A DNA stretch of 64,000 nucleotides. Source: UBA7672 sp041398245. GTDB taxonomy: Bacteria > Pseudomonadota > Alphaproteobacteria > Caulobacterales > Hyphomonadaceae. Under the pieces are notes generated by a model. It saw only the letters and a program-made list of their open reading frames with translations, was not told where the DNA came from and did not search any database. The first letter of the stretch is position 1; each line of letters opens with the position of its first letter. The DNA is taken from positions 1-64,000 of the forward strand of contig JAWKVC010000005.1 in the NCBI GenBank assembly GCA_041398245.1. The letters are read 5' to 3'. Of the stretch, positions 17,331-26,688 are shown piece after piece. The position numbers and the translations under genes were made by a program.

Positions 17331-18071
17331 TCAGTTCCACGGCGGCCGCTCGGGATGCGCTGACCTTGCGCCGGAGAAGAAGTGCGCATGCTGGGCGCGC
17401 GCCTGCGCCAATGCCTCCATCTCGCGGGCGCGCTCCAGCGCTTCGGCGCGCGATTGCGCGACCAGCAAGGCCTGCAAGCGCATCGCTTGGCTTGCCTGGA
17501 AGGCGAGAATTTCGTTGGTCGCCTGTTGCGCCGACAGAGACCCGGTCGCGCTCGCGCTGGCGTCTGCAAGCGCACTGAGGATCTGGCTGTCTTCGGCGAG
17601 TTGCTCGGTGACGCGCGCCTGCAGGATGAGCGAGGTCTGAAGCGCGGCGCGGGCATTGTCGAGTTGCCGGGCCGCCTGGACGGCACGGGTTGCGACGTCG
17701 GTTCCGCGATAGCTGCCGGTGTAGAGGTCTTCCAGCGCTGCGCGGGTGTCGTTGACCTGCAGCGCGAGCCCGCGGGCCTCGTTGATCAGCGCATCCAGCT
17801 CGCCCAACTTGCCGATGATGTCCGGCGCAAAAGTCCGGCCGAGCGTGGTGAGGTTCCTGGCGTCGTTCTCGAGCTGACGGATCTGGTTGGTGATTTGCGT
17901 CACCTGATTGCGCACCTGTTCGAGGGCGCGCGCGGCGTTGAGCGCATTCTGCACAAGGTTTGTCGGGTCGAACACCGTAAGCTGCGCTTGGGCAGGCGCG
18001 GCGATGAAAGGCGCGATCACGGATGACGCCAGCAGCGCCCGGATGATTGTTTTGAGGTTCAGTGCAGGCAT
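17331..18071 (-). CDS. trbJ: conjugal transfer protein TrbJ (VirB5-like)
   Basis: Exported minor pilus component, 246 residues. A signal peptide ends at APAQAQ. The mature part is largely helical and coiled-coil (LEQVRNQVTQITNQIRQLEND is the family hallmark, followed by NLTTLGRTF). The start codon touches the trbE stop, indicating translational coupling. The last 20 residues (FFSGARSAHPERPPWN) are Pro/Arg-rich and not conserved. Confidence 0.92.
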   Translation of the reverse strand: MPALNLKTIIRALLASSVIAPFIAAPAQAQLTVFDPTNLVQNALNAARALEQVRNQVTQITNQIRQLENDARNLTTLGRTFAPDIIGKLGELDALINEARGLALQVNDTRAALEDLYTGSYRGTDVATRAVQAARQLDNARAALQTSLILQARVTEQLAEDSQILSALADASASATGSLSAQQATNEILAFQASQAMRLQALLVAQSRAEALERAREMEALAQARAQHAHFFSGARSAHPERPPWN

Positions 18072-20584
18072 CAGACAGTCTCCAGGGGTTTTGAAAGGGC
18101 GGTTGCAGGCGGATCGGCGGGGTCGAGCGCGTCCAGCACCCAGCCGAGCTGGCGCGCCACCAGGAAACGGCGCCAGAACGGCAGGGCCGATGGCTGGTGC
18201 TCGATCGACGTCATCAGGGCGCGTGTGGCGGGGTCGGCAGCGGCGCAGAAGGCCAACGCAATCGGTCCCAGCGCCAGCTCGAACAGGCGGCGTCCGCGTG
18301 GGCTGGCATAGTAGTAGTGCCGCTTGCGCTGCGCCGTTGCGATCAGGTCAATCTCGGTCTCGTTGAGGCCGAAGCGCTCATAGGCTTGCCGCTGCTGAGG
18401 CTCGAAGGCGCGCTCATTGGGGAGATAGATGCGCGTGGGACAGGACTCGATCAGTGCGGGTGCGATGGCGCTCTCCGCGATGTCGGCCAGTGACTGCGTT
18501 GCGAATACGACAGCGACGTTCTTCTTCCGGAGTGTCTTCAGCCATTCGCGGATACGGGCGGCGAAGATCGGCGAGTCGAGGAACAGCCAGGCCTCGTCAA
18601 GGATCAGCAACGTCGGACTGCCATCGAACCGCTCCTCCAGCCGGTCGAACAGGTGGAGCAGGGCGGGCGCGGCAGCCTTCGGCCGCGCCATGATCTCTTC
18701 CATCTCGAACAGGACGATGTCGGACAGGTTCAGGCGGTCCTCGGCGCCGTCGAACACGCCGCCCATGGCGCCCTCCTGCGTGTAAGGCAGGAGCGCCGCC
18801 TGGACGGCAGCGTTCTGCACCAGCAGGCGAAGGCCAGTCAGGTGGCGCTGTTCGGGCGGCGCCGAGCGAAGGCTGCCCAGCGCGGACCAGACAGGCTCCT
18901 TGACCTCTGGTGTATCGGGCAGGCCCTCCTGTGCGAGGATAGTCATCACCCAGTTGAGCGCATCTGCCCGGCCGTTGGGCGTGTCGATGCGGGCAAGCGG
19001 CTGGAACGCTGCAACGCCATCGCCTCCGAGATCGATGGCTATGCCGCCCATGCCGAGGAGGGCGGCGCGCGCCGATCCGCCCTTGTCGAAGACGAATATC
19101 TTGGAGCCGGCACAGCGCCGCCATTGCAGCGCGAGAAAGGCGAGCAGGACGGATTTGCCCGCGCCGGTCGGTCCGACCACCATGGTGTGGCCGACATCGC
19201 CGACATGGAGGTCGAACCGGAACGGCGTCGATCCGTCCGTTTGTGCGACAGCCAGAGCCGGTGCGTTGAGGTGACGGTTGCGCGCGTCCCCGGCCCACGC
19301 TGTCGAGAGCGGTGCGATGTGCGAGAAGTTGAGCGTCGAGACCATGGGGTGGCGGACGTTTGCGTAAGGGTGCCCCGCAAGGCTCGACAGCCAGGCTTCG
19401 ACTGCGTTGAGCGTCTCGGCGACAGTGACGAAGCCGCGGGACGCAATGATCCGCTCCGCCGTGCGGAGCTTCTCATCTGCATCTTCCGCCGTTGCTCCCA
19501 TGACAACCAGCGTCGAGGTCAGGAAGCCGAAGCCGATCAGTTCGGAGCCCAGCTCCTGCAAGGCCTCGTCGACCTCCTCCGATTTCGCGATGGCGTCCGG
19601 ATTGGCGAAGGTCGCCGCTTCCTTGGTCAGCATCTCCTTGACCAGCGCGCCCATCGATTTGTGCTTGGAAAACCAGAGCCTTCGCCATTTGACCAGTTCG
19701 CGTTCGGACTCCTCGCGATCGAGGCACAGATAGCGGGTCATCCAGCGATAGGTCATCGCGGCGGCGTTGAGGTCATCGAGCACGCCGGGATGGGTGAAGG
19801 GCGGGAAGCCCTTGATCGTGAGCACGCGGAGATGTTTCGCGCCCAGCATCGGCGCGACACCGCCGACGAGCGGGGCGTCGCACAGCCAGCCATCGAGAAA
19901 GGCTGCGCCGCGAGGCGCCCGTACCTGGGTCGCGCGCGGCGAGACCTGACGCTTGAGGTAAGAGAGCGTTTCGTCATCGCTGAGACGCTGGAACTCCGCG
20001 ACGATGGCTTCGAACATGCCGAAGGCCTGAGTGACGCTGCGCTGGAAGCTTTCCAGCGCCTCGCGCGCCACCCGCCGGTCGAGCGCCTCCTTCGCGTCCG
20101 GGTGCGCTCGCTTGCTGTCCTTGCCATGAGACGGCGATCGGGCAGGCTTCTTCCCGTCGATCTCGAAGAAGAAGGCAGAGGCCTTGGCGTGCGCGTCCGG
20201 TTCCGGCGCCCACTGCAGCGTGAGGTGATGAATGGTCTCGAACTGCGTGTCCGTCTGTTCGAACTCCGCGGCGCGTTCCGAATCGATCAGTCGCGACAGG
20301 TCATCTTCGAACGCGCCCGCGGGATAGTCGGTGATCTCGCGGCGGTCAGCCTCGACATAGATGGCCCAGCCGCGGCCAAGGCGGCGGAACACATTGTTGG
20401 TGCGCGCCGCGAAGGAGACCAGCTCTTCCGGCGTCGAAGACCTGACGTCCGGTCCGCGAAACCGCGCCGTCGCCTGGAAGGAGCCGTCCTTGTTGAGGAT
20501 GACGCCGGGCGCGACCAGCATCGCCCAGGGAAGATAATCCTCAAGGCGGTTGGGCGTATGAGCATAAGGCGCGAGGGAGAACAT
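18071..20584 (-). CDS. trbE: conjugal transfer ATPase TrbE (VirB4-like)
   Basis: Large cytoplasmic ATPase that powers pilus and channel assembly, 837 residues. The N-terminal CagE/TrbE domain starts MFSLAPYAHTPNRLEDYLPW. The Walker A is VVGPTGAGKSVLLAF (about residue 467) and the Walker B is LLILDEAWLFLDSP (about residue 655). Motif FATQSLADI follows. The ATG at 20584 is the likely start; a GTG two codons upstream is also possible. Length and motif order are normal for the family. It lies 45 bases after trbD. Confidence 0.95.
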   Translation of the reverse strand: MFSLAPYAHTPNRLEDYLPWAMLVAPGVILNKDGSFQATARFRGPDVRSSTPEELVSFAARTNNVFRRLGRGWAIYVEADRREITDYPAGAFEDDLSRLIDSERAAEFEQTDTQFETIHHLTLQWAPEPDAHAKASAFFFEIDGKKPARSPSHGKDSKRAHPDAKEALDRRVAREALESFQRSVTQAFGMFEAIVAEFQRLSDDETLSYLKRQVSPRATQVRAPRGAAFLDGWLCDAPLVGGVAPMLGAKHLRVLTIKGFPPFTHPGVLDDLNAAAMTYRWMTRYLCLDREESERELVKWRRLWFSKHKSMGALVKEMLTKEAATFANPDAIAKSEEVDEALQELGSELIGFGFLTSTLVVMGATAEDADEKLRTAERIIASRGFVTVAETLNAVEAWLSSLAGHPYANVRHPMVSTLNFSHIAPLSTAWAGDARNRHLNAPALAVAQTDGSTPFRFDLHVGDVGHTMVVGPTGAGKSVLLAFLALQWRRCAGSKIFVFDKGGSARAALLGMGGIAIDLGGDGVAAFQPLARIDTPNGRADALNWVMTILAQEGLPDTPEVKEPVWSALGSLRSAPPEQRHLTGLRLLVQNAAVQAALLPYTQEGAMGGVFDGAEDRLNLSDIVLFEMEEIMARPKAAAPALLHLFDRLEERFDGSPTLLILDEAWLFLDSPIFAARIREWLKTLRKKNVAVVFATQSLADIAESAIAPALIESCPTRIYLPNERAFEPQQRQAYERFGLNETEIDLIATAQRKRHYYYASPRGRRLFELALGPIALAFCAAADPATRALMTSIEHQPSALPFWRRFLVARQLGWVLDALDPADPPATALSKPLETV

Positions 20585-20629
20585 GGTCACGATCCGTTGC
20601 GTGCGGGCGATTGAGTGGGCCGGGGCGGT

Positions 20630-20896
20630 CTAGCTTTCGAGGCGATTGGGGATGCGCATGGCGCGCTTCAGCACCTCGACGGCGTCGGGGTCACGGCGGG
20701 CGAGGAAGACGCCGAGCAGGTGCCCCGCGATGCCGAGGAGGATCCCCGGAATGAGCGCACCGGCGAAGGCGACGATCGCCGCCAGCGTGCCATTGAGGAT
20801 GGCGTAGGATCGCGGCGCGCCGCCCATGAGGAGGGGAGCGGTGAGCGCGTGCCGGACCGGCGCCAGGAATCCTGGAACATCGCGGGGGTCTCGCAT
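20630..20896 (-). CDS. trbD: conjugal transfer protein TrbD (VirB3-like)
   Basis: Small inner-membrane protein of the mating channel, 88 residues. It starts MRDPRDVPGF at 20896, a few bases after trbC. Two hydrophobic segments lie around ALTAPLLMGG and LNGTLAAIVAFAGALIPG. The charged tail is typical of VirB3/TrbD. The open frame extends further upstream, but that part overlaps trbC in another frame and is not family-like. Confidence 0.9.
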   Translation of the reverse strand: MRDPRDVPGFLAPVRHALTAPLLMGGAPRSYAILNGTLAAIVAFAGALIPGILLGIAGHLLGVFLARRDPDAVEVLKRAMRIPNRLES

Positions 20897-20906
20897 GGTC
20901 TGCCTC

Positions 20907-21251
20907 CTACGGAATAACCGCGCCGCCGCCGCCGACGAGCGGCAGGAAGAAGCTGGCGGCCGCGAAAGCGATTGCGAGCCCAAACAGGATCTGCAGCAGC
21001 TTCTTGAAGCCCTGGCCCACATCTCCGAAGGCCAGCGTCAGGCCGGTCGCCACAATGATCAGGATCGCGACGATCCGCGCGACCGGACCGGTGATCGAAT
21101 CCATGACCGCCGTGAGGGGTCCTTCCCACGGCATGCCGCCGCCGCCCGTCGCGGCGTGTGCGGCCCCTGTCATCACCAGGGCCATCAGGCCCATCGTCGT
21201 CACATTGCCTGCCGCGCGCATCAGCGAACGCGTCATCGTCTGCGGTCTCAT
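20907..21251 (-). CDS. trbC: conjugal transfer protein TrbC (VirB2-like pilin)
   Basis: Pilin precursor, 114 residues. A long leader (to about AHAA) is followed by two hydrophobic helices separated by a short loop (ITGPVARIVAILIIVATGLTL, then LLQILFGLAIAFAAASFFLP). This is the TrbC/VirB2 layout. In IncP systems the pilin is trimmed and cyclised by TraF, and a TraF homologue is encoded at 25992-26489. It overlaps trbB by four bases at its start. Confidence 0.92.
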   Translation of the reverse strand: MRPQTMTRSLMRAAGNVTTMGLMALVMTGAAHAATGGGGMPWEGPLTAVMDSITGPVARIVAILIIVATGLTLAFGDVGQGFKKLLQILFGLAIAFAAASFFLPLVGGGGAVIP

Positions 21252-22237
21252 GTGGTTCTCCTGGCTGTTGGATCATGCGCGTGTCCCCCTCGCGCGGCGG
21301 GTTCCTGCGACGGGAGGGACTTGCCCTTCGGCGCATAGATTTCGGGAATGCGCCGGCCGGCGGGCCCGCCGCGCTCGACGAAGACAATGAGGTCGATGGC
21401 TTCCGCGATGAGCGCGCGCGGCGGCGTCTCACAGACTTCCATCGTGAGCTGTTCGAGGCGCGCCAGCGCCGCCGGGGCCGAATTGGCATGAAGCGTTGCG
21501 ACGCCGCCGGGGTGGCCGGTGTTCCAGGCCTTGAGGAGATCGAGCGCCTCGGGTCCGCGCACTTCTCCCACAATGATCCGGTCGGGCCTCAACCGGAGCG
21601 TCGAGCGGACCAGGTCCGAGAGCGAGACCGATCCCTGCTGGGTGCGGAGCGCTACCACATCGTCGGCGGCGCATTGCAGTTCGCGGGTGTCCTCGAGGAT
21701 GACGACACGCTCGCCCAGCCGGGCGATCTCGTGGAGGAGGGCGTTGGCGAGCGTCGTCTTGCCCGAGCCCGTTCCGCCCGCGACGATGATGTTGGCGCGT
21801 GTCCGTACGGCACGGCGGAGTTCCTCGCCTTGCTCGGGCGTGGCGATGCCGAGAGCGACATACTCGTCCAGCGTGAAGACGCGGCTGGCCGGCTTGCGGA
21901 TCGCGAAGCAGGGCCCGCGTGCAACCGGCGGCAGCACGCCCTCGAACCGCTCGCCGCGTGGCGGCAGTTCCGCGGAGACGATCGGCCTGTCACGGTTGGC
22001 TTCGGCGCCGGTGAGGGTGGCGACGAGCCGGATGACCCGTTCGGTTTCGGCCGCTTCCAGCCGGTGCGGCGTGGGCACGCGTCCCTTGCCGACCTGTTCA
22101 AGCCAGAGCCTTCCATCCGGATTGGCAATGACTTCGATCGTGTCAGGCGCTTCAAGCATCGCGGCTATGGATGGGCCCAGCGCTGTCGACAGCATGGCGA
22201 GGCCGCGCGTGGGGTCGGTCGTGTTCGGGGAGGTCAT
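21248..22237 (-). CDS. trbB: conjugal transfer ATPase TrbB (VirB11-like)
   Basis: Hexameric secretion ATPase, 329 residues. The Walker A is VAGGTGSGKTTLANALL. The Asp box/Walker B region (RIIVGEVRGPEALDLLKAWN) and the His box (GHPGGVATLHANS) are intact. An N-terminal domain with LWLEQVGKGR precedes the ATPase core. It overlaps copG by four bases and trbC by four bases, so translation is coupled. It is a normal family member. Confidence 0.95.
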   Translation of the reverse strand: MTSPNTTDPTRGLAMLSTALGPSIAAMLEAPDTIEVIANPDGRLWLEQVGKGRVPTPHRLEAAETERVIRLVATLTGAEANRDRPIVSAELPPRGERFEGVLPPVARGPCFAIRKPASRVFTLDEYVALGIATPEQGEELRRAVRTRANIIVAGGTGSGKTTLANALLHEIARLGERVVILEDTRELQCAADDVVALRTQQGSVSLSDLVRSTLRLRPDRIIVGEVRGPEALDLLKAWNTGHPGGVATLHANSAPAALARLEQLTMEVCETPPRALIAEAIDLIVFVERGGPAGRRIPEIYAPKGKSLPSQEPAARGGHAHDPTARRTT

Positions 22238-22680
22238 TCTGCGGCCTCCCGCACGGCATGACTTTCGTCTCTGGGCGCCATGAGCTGCCCAAGGGTTTCG
22301 CGGCAGACGCTGCGACCCGCCGCCAGCCGGGCGATGACGATCGACAGGATGTTGCGCAACCGGTCGCTTCCGCGTGCTTCAAGCCTGGGGAGATCGGCTT
22401 CCGGTATCTCGGGCGCGACGCTGAGGGAGAAGCGCGCGGCCTGCGCGGTCAGTTCGAAATGCGTGTCCTGCACCTGACTGATCTGGCGGAGCTGGCGTCC
22501 GAACTGGTCCATCCGCGCCATCAGGGCCGCGTGTTCGACGTCGCGCCCGGCATTGCCGAGCCGGCGCATGATCGCGTCCTCGATGATGTCGGACATGCTG
22601 CGATCATCGATCGCGGCCACGCGTTTCAGCGTCTCGGCAATGTCGGGCGTCACGTAGACGGTGATCTTGGTGCGGGCCAT
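22234..22680 (-). CDS. CopG/RHH-family DNA-binding protein of the tra-trb operon
   Basis: Ribbon-helix-helix regulator, 148 residues. The N-terminal strand and helices read ITVYVTPDIAETLKRVAAIDDRSMSDIIEDAI. The remaining 90 residues are helical with no recognised domain. It sits between traG and trbB, the standard position for this gene in alphaproteobacterial ICE operons, and starts five bases after traG. It probably autoregulates the transfer operon or aids relaxosome formation; neither is shown by the sequence. Confidence 0.88.
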   Translation of the reverse strand: MARTKITVYVTPDIAETLKRVAAIDDRSMSDIIEDAIMRRLGNAGRDVEHAALMARMDQFGRQLRQISQVQDTHFELTAQAARFSLSVAPEIPEADLPRLEARGSDRLRNILSIVIARLAAGRSVCRETLGQLMAPRDESHAVREAAE

Positions 22681-22685
22681 GACGA

Positions 22686-24668
22686 TCAGCGCTCCGTTCC
22701 GGTGAACAGGTCTTCGTCGAGACCGAACTGCAGGCGGACAGGATCGGGCGCATCGATTGCGTGCGTATCGTCGCGATCATCTGGTGTGGGTGGGGCTTGT
22801 CCGACGGCTGTATCGGCCGGCGGGACGGGAGCGCCGAACTCGAAAGCTTTCTGCTGGGACGAGGCGCCAGCGCGGCGCGTGGTTGGACGCGCGGGCGACT
22901 TGGCGGGTTTGGGCGCGGGCGCGGGCGCCGGCGGGGTCACGGGCAGGGCGATGCCATCCCAAACGGTCCGAACGCCCGGGCCGCGCACCGGCGCGAAGGT
23001 CACGGCGGGCCGGACACGCGATGCGAACGCCGGAGTGTCGAAATAGCGAACCTTGCGTGCGCGAATCGGCGGCGACCCGCCCGTAAGGATCAGGGAGTCG
23101 GTTGCAGGCAGCTGCATCACTTCGCCCGGCGTCAGCAGAGAACGCGGGACTTCCTGACGCGAGACCATGGTGTGACCGAGCCAGGGCGCCATGCGCGAGC
23201 CGGCATAGTTCATCTGCGAACGCGACTCGGTCGTAACGCCGAGCATGTCCGAGATGCGCTTGGCCGTGCGCTCGTCATTACAGGCGAAAGCGACGCGGAC
23301 ATGCGCATTGTCGAGGATCGACGAGTGCTCGCCATATGCCTGCGAAATCTGGTTCAGGGACTGGGCGACGAGGCAGGCCTTGATCCGGTAGCCGCGGATG
23401 TAGGCGAGGGCATGCTCGAAGAAGTCTAGCTTTCCAAGTTGCGGGAACTCGTCGAGCATCAACAGCACGCGCCGACCGGCGCCGTTTTGCCGGGCCGCGA
23501 CCTCTGTCAGGCGCTTCAGGATCTGGTTGAGCACCAGGCGCAGCAGCGCCTTCAGCCGCGAAATTTCTTCCGGAGGAATGACGAGGTAGAGCGAGACGGG
23601 ACACGCTCCAGTGATGATGTCCTCGATCGAGAAGTCCGAGACCTCGGTTGCGCGCGCAAGAACAGGATCGCGGTAGAGGACGAGGTAGCCCAGCGCAGTC
23701 GAGACGACCCCGGAGCGCTCCGCTTCCGCCATGTCGAGAAGCTGCCTGGCGCCCGCAGCAACGACAGGGTGGGGCAGGCCGTTCTTGATGGACCGCCCAA
23801 GCATCTCTTCGAGCAGGTTCGAGACAGGCCGCTGCGGGTCGGCAAGCAGTTCCGCGACGCGGGCCAGCGTCTTCTGTCGTTCGGCGTAGAGTGTCCACAG
23901 CATGACAGCGACGAGCAGCTCGAAGGCGCGCAGCTGCCAGTGACTGCGCTCGCGCAGCGCGCCTTCCGGATCGACCAGCATGTCAGCGAGGATCTGCGCG
24001 TCACGGACCTCCGCATCTCCGCGCCGGATCTGCGTCAGCGGATTGTAACGGTGGGCGCCAGTCTCGGTCGGCGCGAAGCGATAGACGGGTCCGAACGACG
24101 CGCGCAATCCGGATGTGACGGTCCAGTTCTCTCCCTTGAGATCGAGCGCGATATAGGAATGACGCCAGACGAGGCCTGTCGGCAGTGAGACGCCAACACT
24201 CTTGCCTGTGTTGGTCGGCGCCACGACCAGCACGTGCTCATCGCCATCATGGCGAAGGATGTGCCTGTTCCAGGCGCCGAGGATGACGCCGTCGCCGCTC
24301 GTCAGATGGAGTCTTGACGTCGGCTGCATTGGCCCAGCGCGCGGTGCCGTAGGTATTGGAGTTCCTGGCCTCGCGGGACCGCCACAGCGAGAAGGCGAAC
24401 GCCATACGACGGCAAGGGCGACGCCAGAGAGGAAGATCAGCCCCGCGGTCTCGAAAGTCTCACGCGCGTAGGCATCGAAATGATACCACCACAGCAGGAA
24501 CTTCCACGGCGCGTAGAGGCGGACGCCCCAGACCAATGCGTCCGGAGGCCCGAGCTGCGGCTGATAGCCGAGCGCATCCGCAGTCCACTGCGTCGCCACG
24601 ACGGCGCTGGCGACGAAGGCGCACAGCACGGCCAGGATCTGGCCCCAGTAGACGCGGCCGGCGCTCAT
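22686..24668 (-). CDS. traG: conjugal coupling protein TraG (VirD4-like T4CP)
   Basis: Type IV coupling protein that brings the relaxase-DNA complex to the channel, 660 residues. Two N-terminal membrane helices (WGQILAVLCAFVASAVVATQW and ETAGLIFLSGVALAVVW) precede the ATPase. The Walker A is VVAPTNTGKSVGVSLP and the Walker B is RRVLLMLDEFPQLGKLDFF. A Pro/Ala-rich C-terminal tail ends in acidic residues, possibly for substrate contact. I start at MSAGRVYWG (24668), which begins just before the first helix; the frame is open further to 24803. It heads the trb operon. Confidence 0.94.
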   Translation of the reverse strand: MSAGRVYWGQILAVLCAFVASAVVATQWTADALGYQPQLGPPDALVWGVRLYAPWKFLLWWYHFDAYARETFETAGLIFLSGVALAVVWRSPSRCGGPARPGTPIPTAPRAGPMQPTSRLHLTSGDGVILGAWNRHILRHDGDEHVLVVAPTNTGKSVGVSLPTGLVWRHSYIALDLKGENWTVTSGLRASFGPVYRFAPTETGAHRYNPLTQIRRGDAEVRDAQILADMLVDPEGALRERSHWQLRAFELLVAVMLWTLYAERQKTLARVAELLADPQRPVSNLLEEMLGRSIKNGLPHPVVAAGARQLLDMAEAERSGVVSTALGYLVLYRDPVLARATEVSDFSIEDIITGACPVSLYLVIPPEEISRLKALLRLVLNQILKRLTEVAARQNGAGRRVLLMLDEFPQLGKLDFFEHALAYIRGYRIKACLVAQSLNQISQAYGEHSSILDNAHVRVAFACNDERTAKRISDMLGVTTESRSQMNYAGSRMAPWLGHTMVSRQEVPRSLLTPGEVMQLPATDSLILTGGSPPIRARKVRYFDTPAFASRVRPAVTFAPVRGPGVRTVWDGIALPVTPPAPAPAPKPAKSPARPTTRRAGASSQQKAFEFGAPVPPADTAVGQAPPTPDDRDDTHAIDAPDPVRLQFGLDEDLFTGTER

Positions 24669-24963
24669 TGATCGGCCGCCTGCGGCTTGATCATGAGCAG
24701 GCTGGCGGACACTGAGTGTGTCGTGCGAGGGCGGGAAGATCTCCCAACCACCGCTTGCCGGCAGCGCGCATCGCTTACGTAAGCGGCGCCCGAAGCGCGC
24801 CAAAAAGCGAAGCTGGTCCGGGCCTTGCTTGGATAATGTCTTAACGGGGGGACGGACCGGCTCATCGCACCACTCAGCGAGTTGACGAGCATGGGCTTAG
24901 GCGCAAACGGCGCCGGTTCGCTTCACCGTTTTTTGGCTATGGGGTCGCTGAAAAGGAGCGAAC
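24669..24963. promoter_or_regulatory. divergent control region between traG and lysR with 14-base palindrome
   Basis: This 295-base gap separates the minus-strand transfer operon from the plus-strand lysR-traF pair. A perfect palindrome CGCTTACGTAAGCG stands at 24772-24785. Near it are GAAGCGCG and AAAAGCG repeats. The LysR gene is preceded by a good Shine-Dalgarno sequence (AAAGGAG just before 24964). The palindrome is a candidate operator for LysR or CopG. No tRNA or ORF of note lies here. Confidence 0.5.
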
Positions 24964-25989
24964 GTGGGTGGGGTGAAGCTCGATTGGGATCGGCTTAAGG
25001 TCTTCCAGACTGTGGCTGACACAGGCAGCATCAATGCCGCTGCGAAGGCGTTAAGCCGGAGCTATACCAAAGTGTCGAACGATCTTGCTGAACTCGAGCG
25101 CACGCTGGGCCACCAGCTGTTTGACCGATCGAACCGGGGGCTCGAATTGACAACCGTTGGCGAAGACATCCTGCGAACAGCACGCAGCATGGCCGATTCC
25201 GTTCAGACCATCATTGACCGTGCCAACGACAGCGGCCCGGGCCAACTCGTGATCTGCGCGCGCGAGGGCATCGCCAGTTACTGGCTGGCGCGACGCCTGC
25301 CTGAACTCTTGCAGCTTGAGCCCGATGTCAGGTTGTTCATCAGGGTTCTGCCGACGACGCCTAACCTGGCCGAAGGTGATGGCGACATCGCAATCCAGTT
25401 CGAAAAACCAACAGCCGCCAACATCGTCTCGCGTCAGCTTGGATGGCTGCACTACATTCTGTACGCAGCGCCGAGCTATCTCGCGCGGCACGGCGAACCT
25501 CGTCAGATGGCGGATCTGCAGGCGCACAAATGCCTGAGGCTGTCGGGAGAAGTGTACCAGCCGGAAGGCTCGCGACAGGACGCTGCGGCTTGGGGCGCAA
25601 TCCTTCCCCACACGATGGAAACGGATGCTGGCACTGTCCTCATGGAAGCATGCGCGGCCGGGGCGGGCATTGCGGTTCTGCCCAGCTACGTCTCCCAGTT
25701 TGAAGATAGGCTGACGCCGCTGACGCACATCAAGCCGCTAGCAACAGTGCGCTTCTGGCTGACCTACACCGAGCGCGCGCGGAACATGGAGGCCAGTCAG
25801 CCGGTGCTGCACTGGATCAGGTCGTGCTTCGACCCGGTCCGCAATCCGTGTTTCCGGGAAATCTACGTGCCGCCGGAGCGACCGGCTCACACAGCTGGAG
25901 TAGCAGAGGCGCGGCTCCCGACGCAGGGGAATGACAACGTTGCCGTCACACGCCGCGTCAGCGCGCGCCGCACCGCGTCGCTAACCTGA
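24964..25989 (+). CDS. LysR-family regulator of the transfer region
   Basis: LysR-type regulator, 341 residues. The N-terminal winged HTH is KVFQTVADTGSINAAAKALSRSYTKVSNDLAELE. The effector-binding domain follows with GQLVICAREGIASYWLARRLPELL. The start is a GTG at 24964 with AAAGGAG seven bases upstream. The C-terminal 40 residues are Arg/Ala-rich and not conserved. It stands at the head of the transfer operon and two bases before traF, so it may control conjugation genes in response to a signal. Its build resembles the LysR at the right end of the window (63326 onward), but they are separate genes. Confidence 0.88.
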   Translation: MGGVKLDWDRLKVFQTVADTGSINAAAKALSRSYTKVSNDLAELERTLGHQLFDRSNRGLELTTVGEDILRTARSMADSVQTIIDRANDSGPGQLVICAREGIASYWLARRLPELLQLEPDVRLFIRVLPTTPNLAEGDGDIAIQFEKPTAANIVSRQLGWLHYILYAAPSYLARHGEPRQMADLQAHKCLRLSGEVYQPEGSRQDAAAWGAILPHTMETDAGTVLMEACAAGAGIAVLPSYVSQFEDRLTPLTHIKPLATVRFWLTYTERARNMEASQPVLHWIRSCFDPVRNPCFREIYVPPERPAHTAGVAEARLPTQGNDNVAVTRRVSARRTASLT

Positions 25990-25991
25990 GT

Positions 25992-26489
25992 ATGGGTGGA
26001 CGGTTCGTGATCTTGATTGTCGCAGCGGCCGCTATCGCGATGCTCTGCTTCACGGGAAACGCGAGTTCGGCACGCCTCGTCTGGAACACGACAGCGAGTG
26101 CTCCAACCGGACTATACAGCATAGAGCAGGGGACATGGCGCACAGGCGATCGCGTTGCGGTTCGTCCCTCGGCATCGCTAGCGGGAGATCTTGACCGGCG
26201 CGGCGTACTTCCGCTCGGCAAGCTGCTCATCAAAAGAGTTGTGGCCGGTCTAGGTGATACGGTGTGCCGTGATGGAGAGCGCGTCACGGTGAACGGGTCG
26301 CTGGCGGCGACGGCGAAGACCACGTCGCGTTCTGGAAAGCTGTTGCCGTCGTGGAAGGGCTGCAGACGTCTGAGCGCCTCCGAGGTGCTTCTTCTTGGAG
26401 ACACCGCCGACTCCTACGATGGGCGGTATTTCGGCGTCACGTCGGCCGAGGAAGTGCTTGGCCGTGTCGGAATGCTCGTAGGAATCTAG
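25992..26489 (+). CDS. traF: conjugal transfer peptidase TraF (S26 signal-peptidase-like)
   Basis: Inner-membrane serine protease of the S26 family, 165 residues. One N-terminal membrane helix (FVILIVAAAAIAMLCFTG) is followed by the catalytic Ser in NTTASAPTGLYSI and the Lys in KLLIKRVVAGLGD. The late box GDTADSYDGRYFG is typical. In IncP plasmids TraF matures and cyclises the TrbC pilin; the same job is expected here. It begins two bases after lysR. Confidence 0.9.
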   Translation: MGGRFVILIVAAAAIAMLCFTGNASSARLVWNTTASAPTGLYSIEQGTWRTGDRVAVRPSASLAGDLDRRGVLPLGKLLIKRVVAGLGDTVCRDGERVTVNGSLAATAKTTSRSGKLLPSWKGCRRLSASEVLLLGDTADSYDGRYFGVTSAEEVLGRVGMLVGI

Positions 26490-26688
26490 TGGGTACGATG
26501 TTGCAGCTGGTTGAGCTCCCAGCGAGTTCTGCGATGTAGCCAGCATGCCCACCAGAGACGGACGCGAAGCCCACCGAGTATCCGTGATCTAGCCTGGATC
26601 GGCCGCCTCTTCATCGCGCTTGATCGGAAACACGCGCATCCGTGAAGCAACCGGATGGAAGCCCGTCACATACGGCCGGACCATGTCA

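Noticed and set aside
18653..20614. 653-codon open frame on the plus strand
   Set aside because: It is antisense to trbE, which has intact ATPase motifs; the plus-strand translation is Arg/Glu-rich without any domain, a usual shadow in GC-rich DNA.
21158..22283. long plus-strand frames opposite trbB
   Set aside because: Shadows of trbB and copG, both with clear family motifs.
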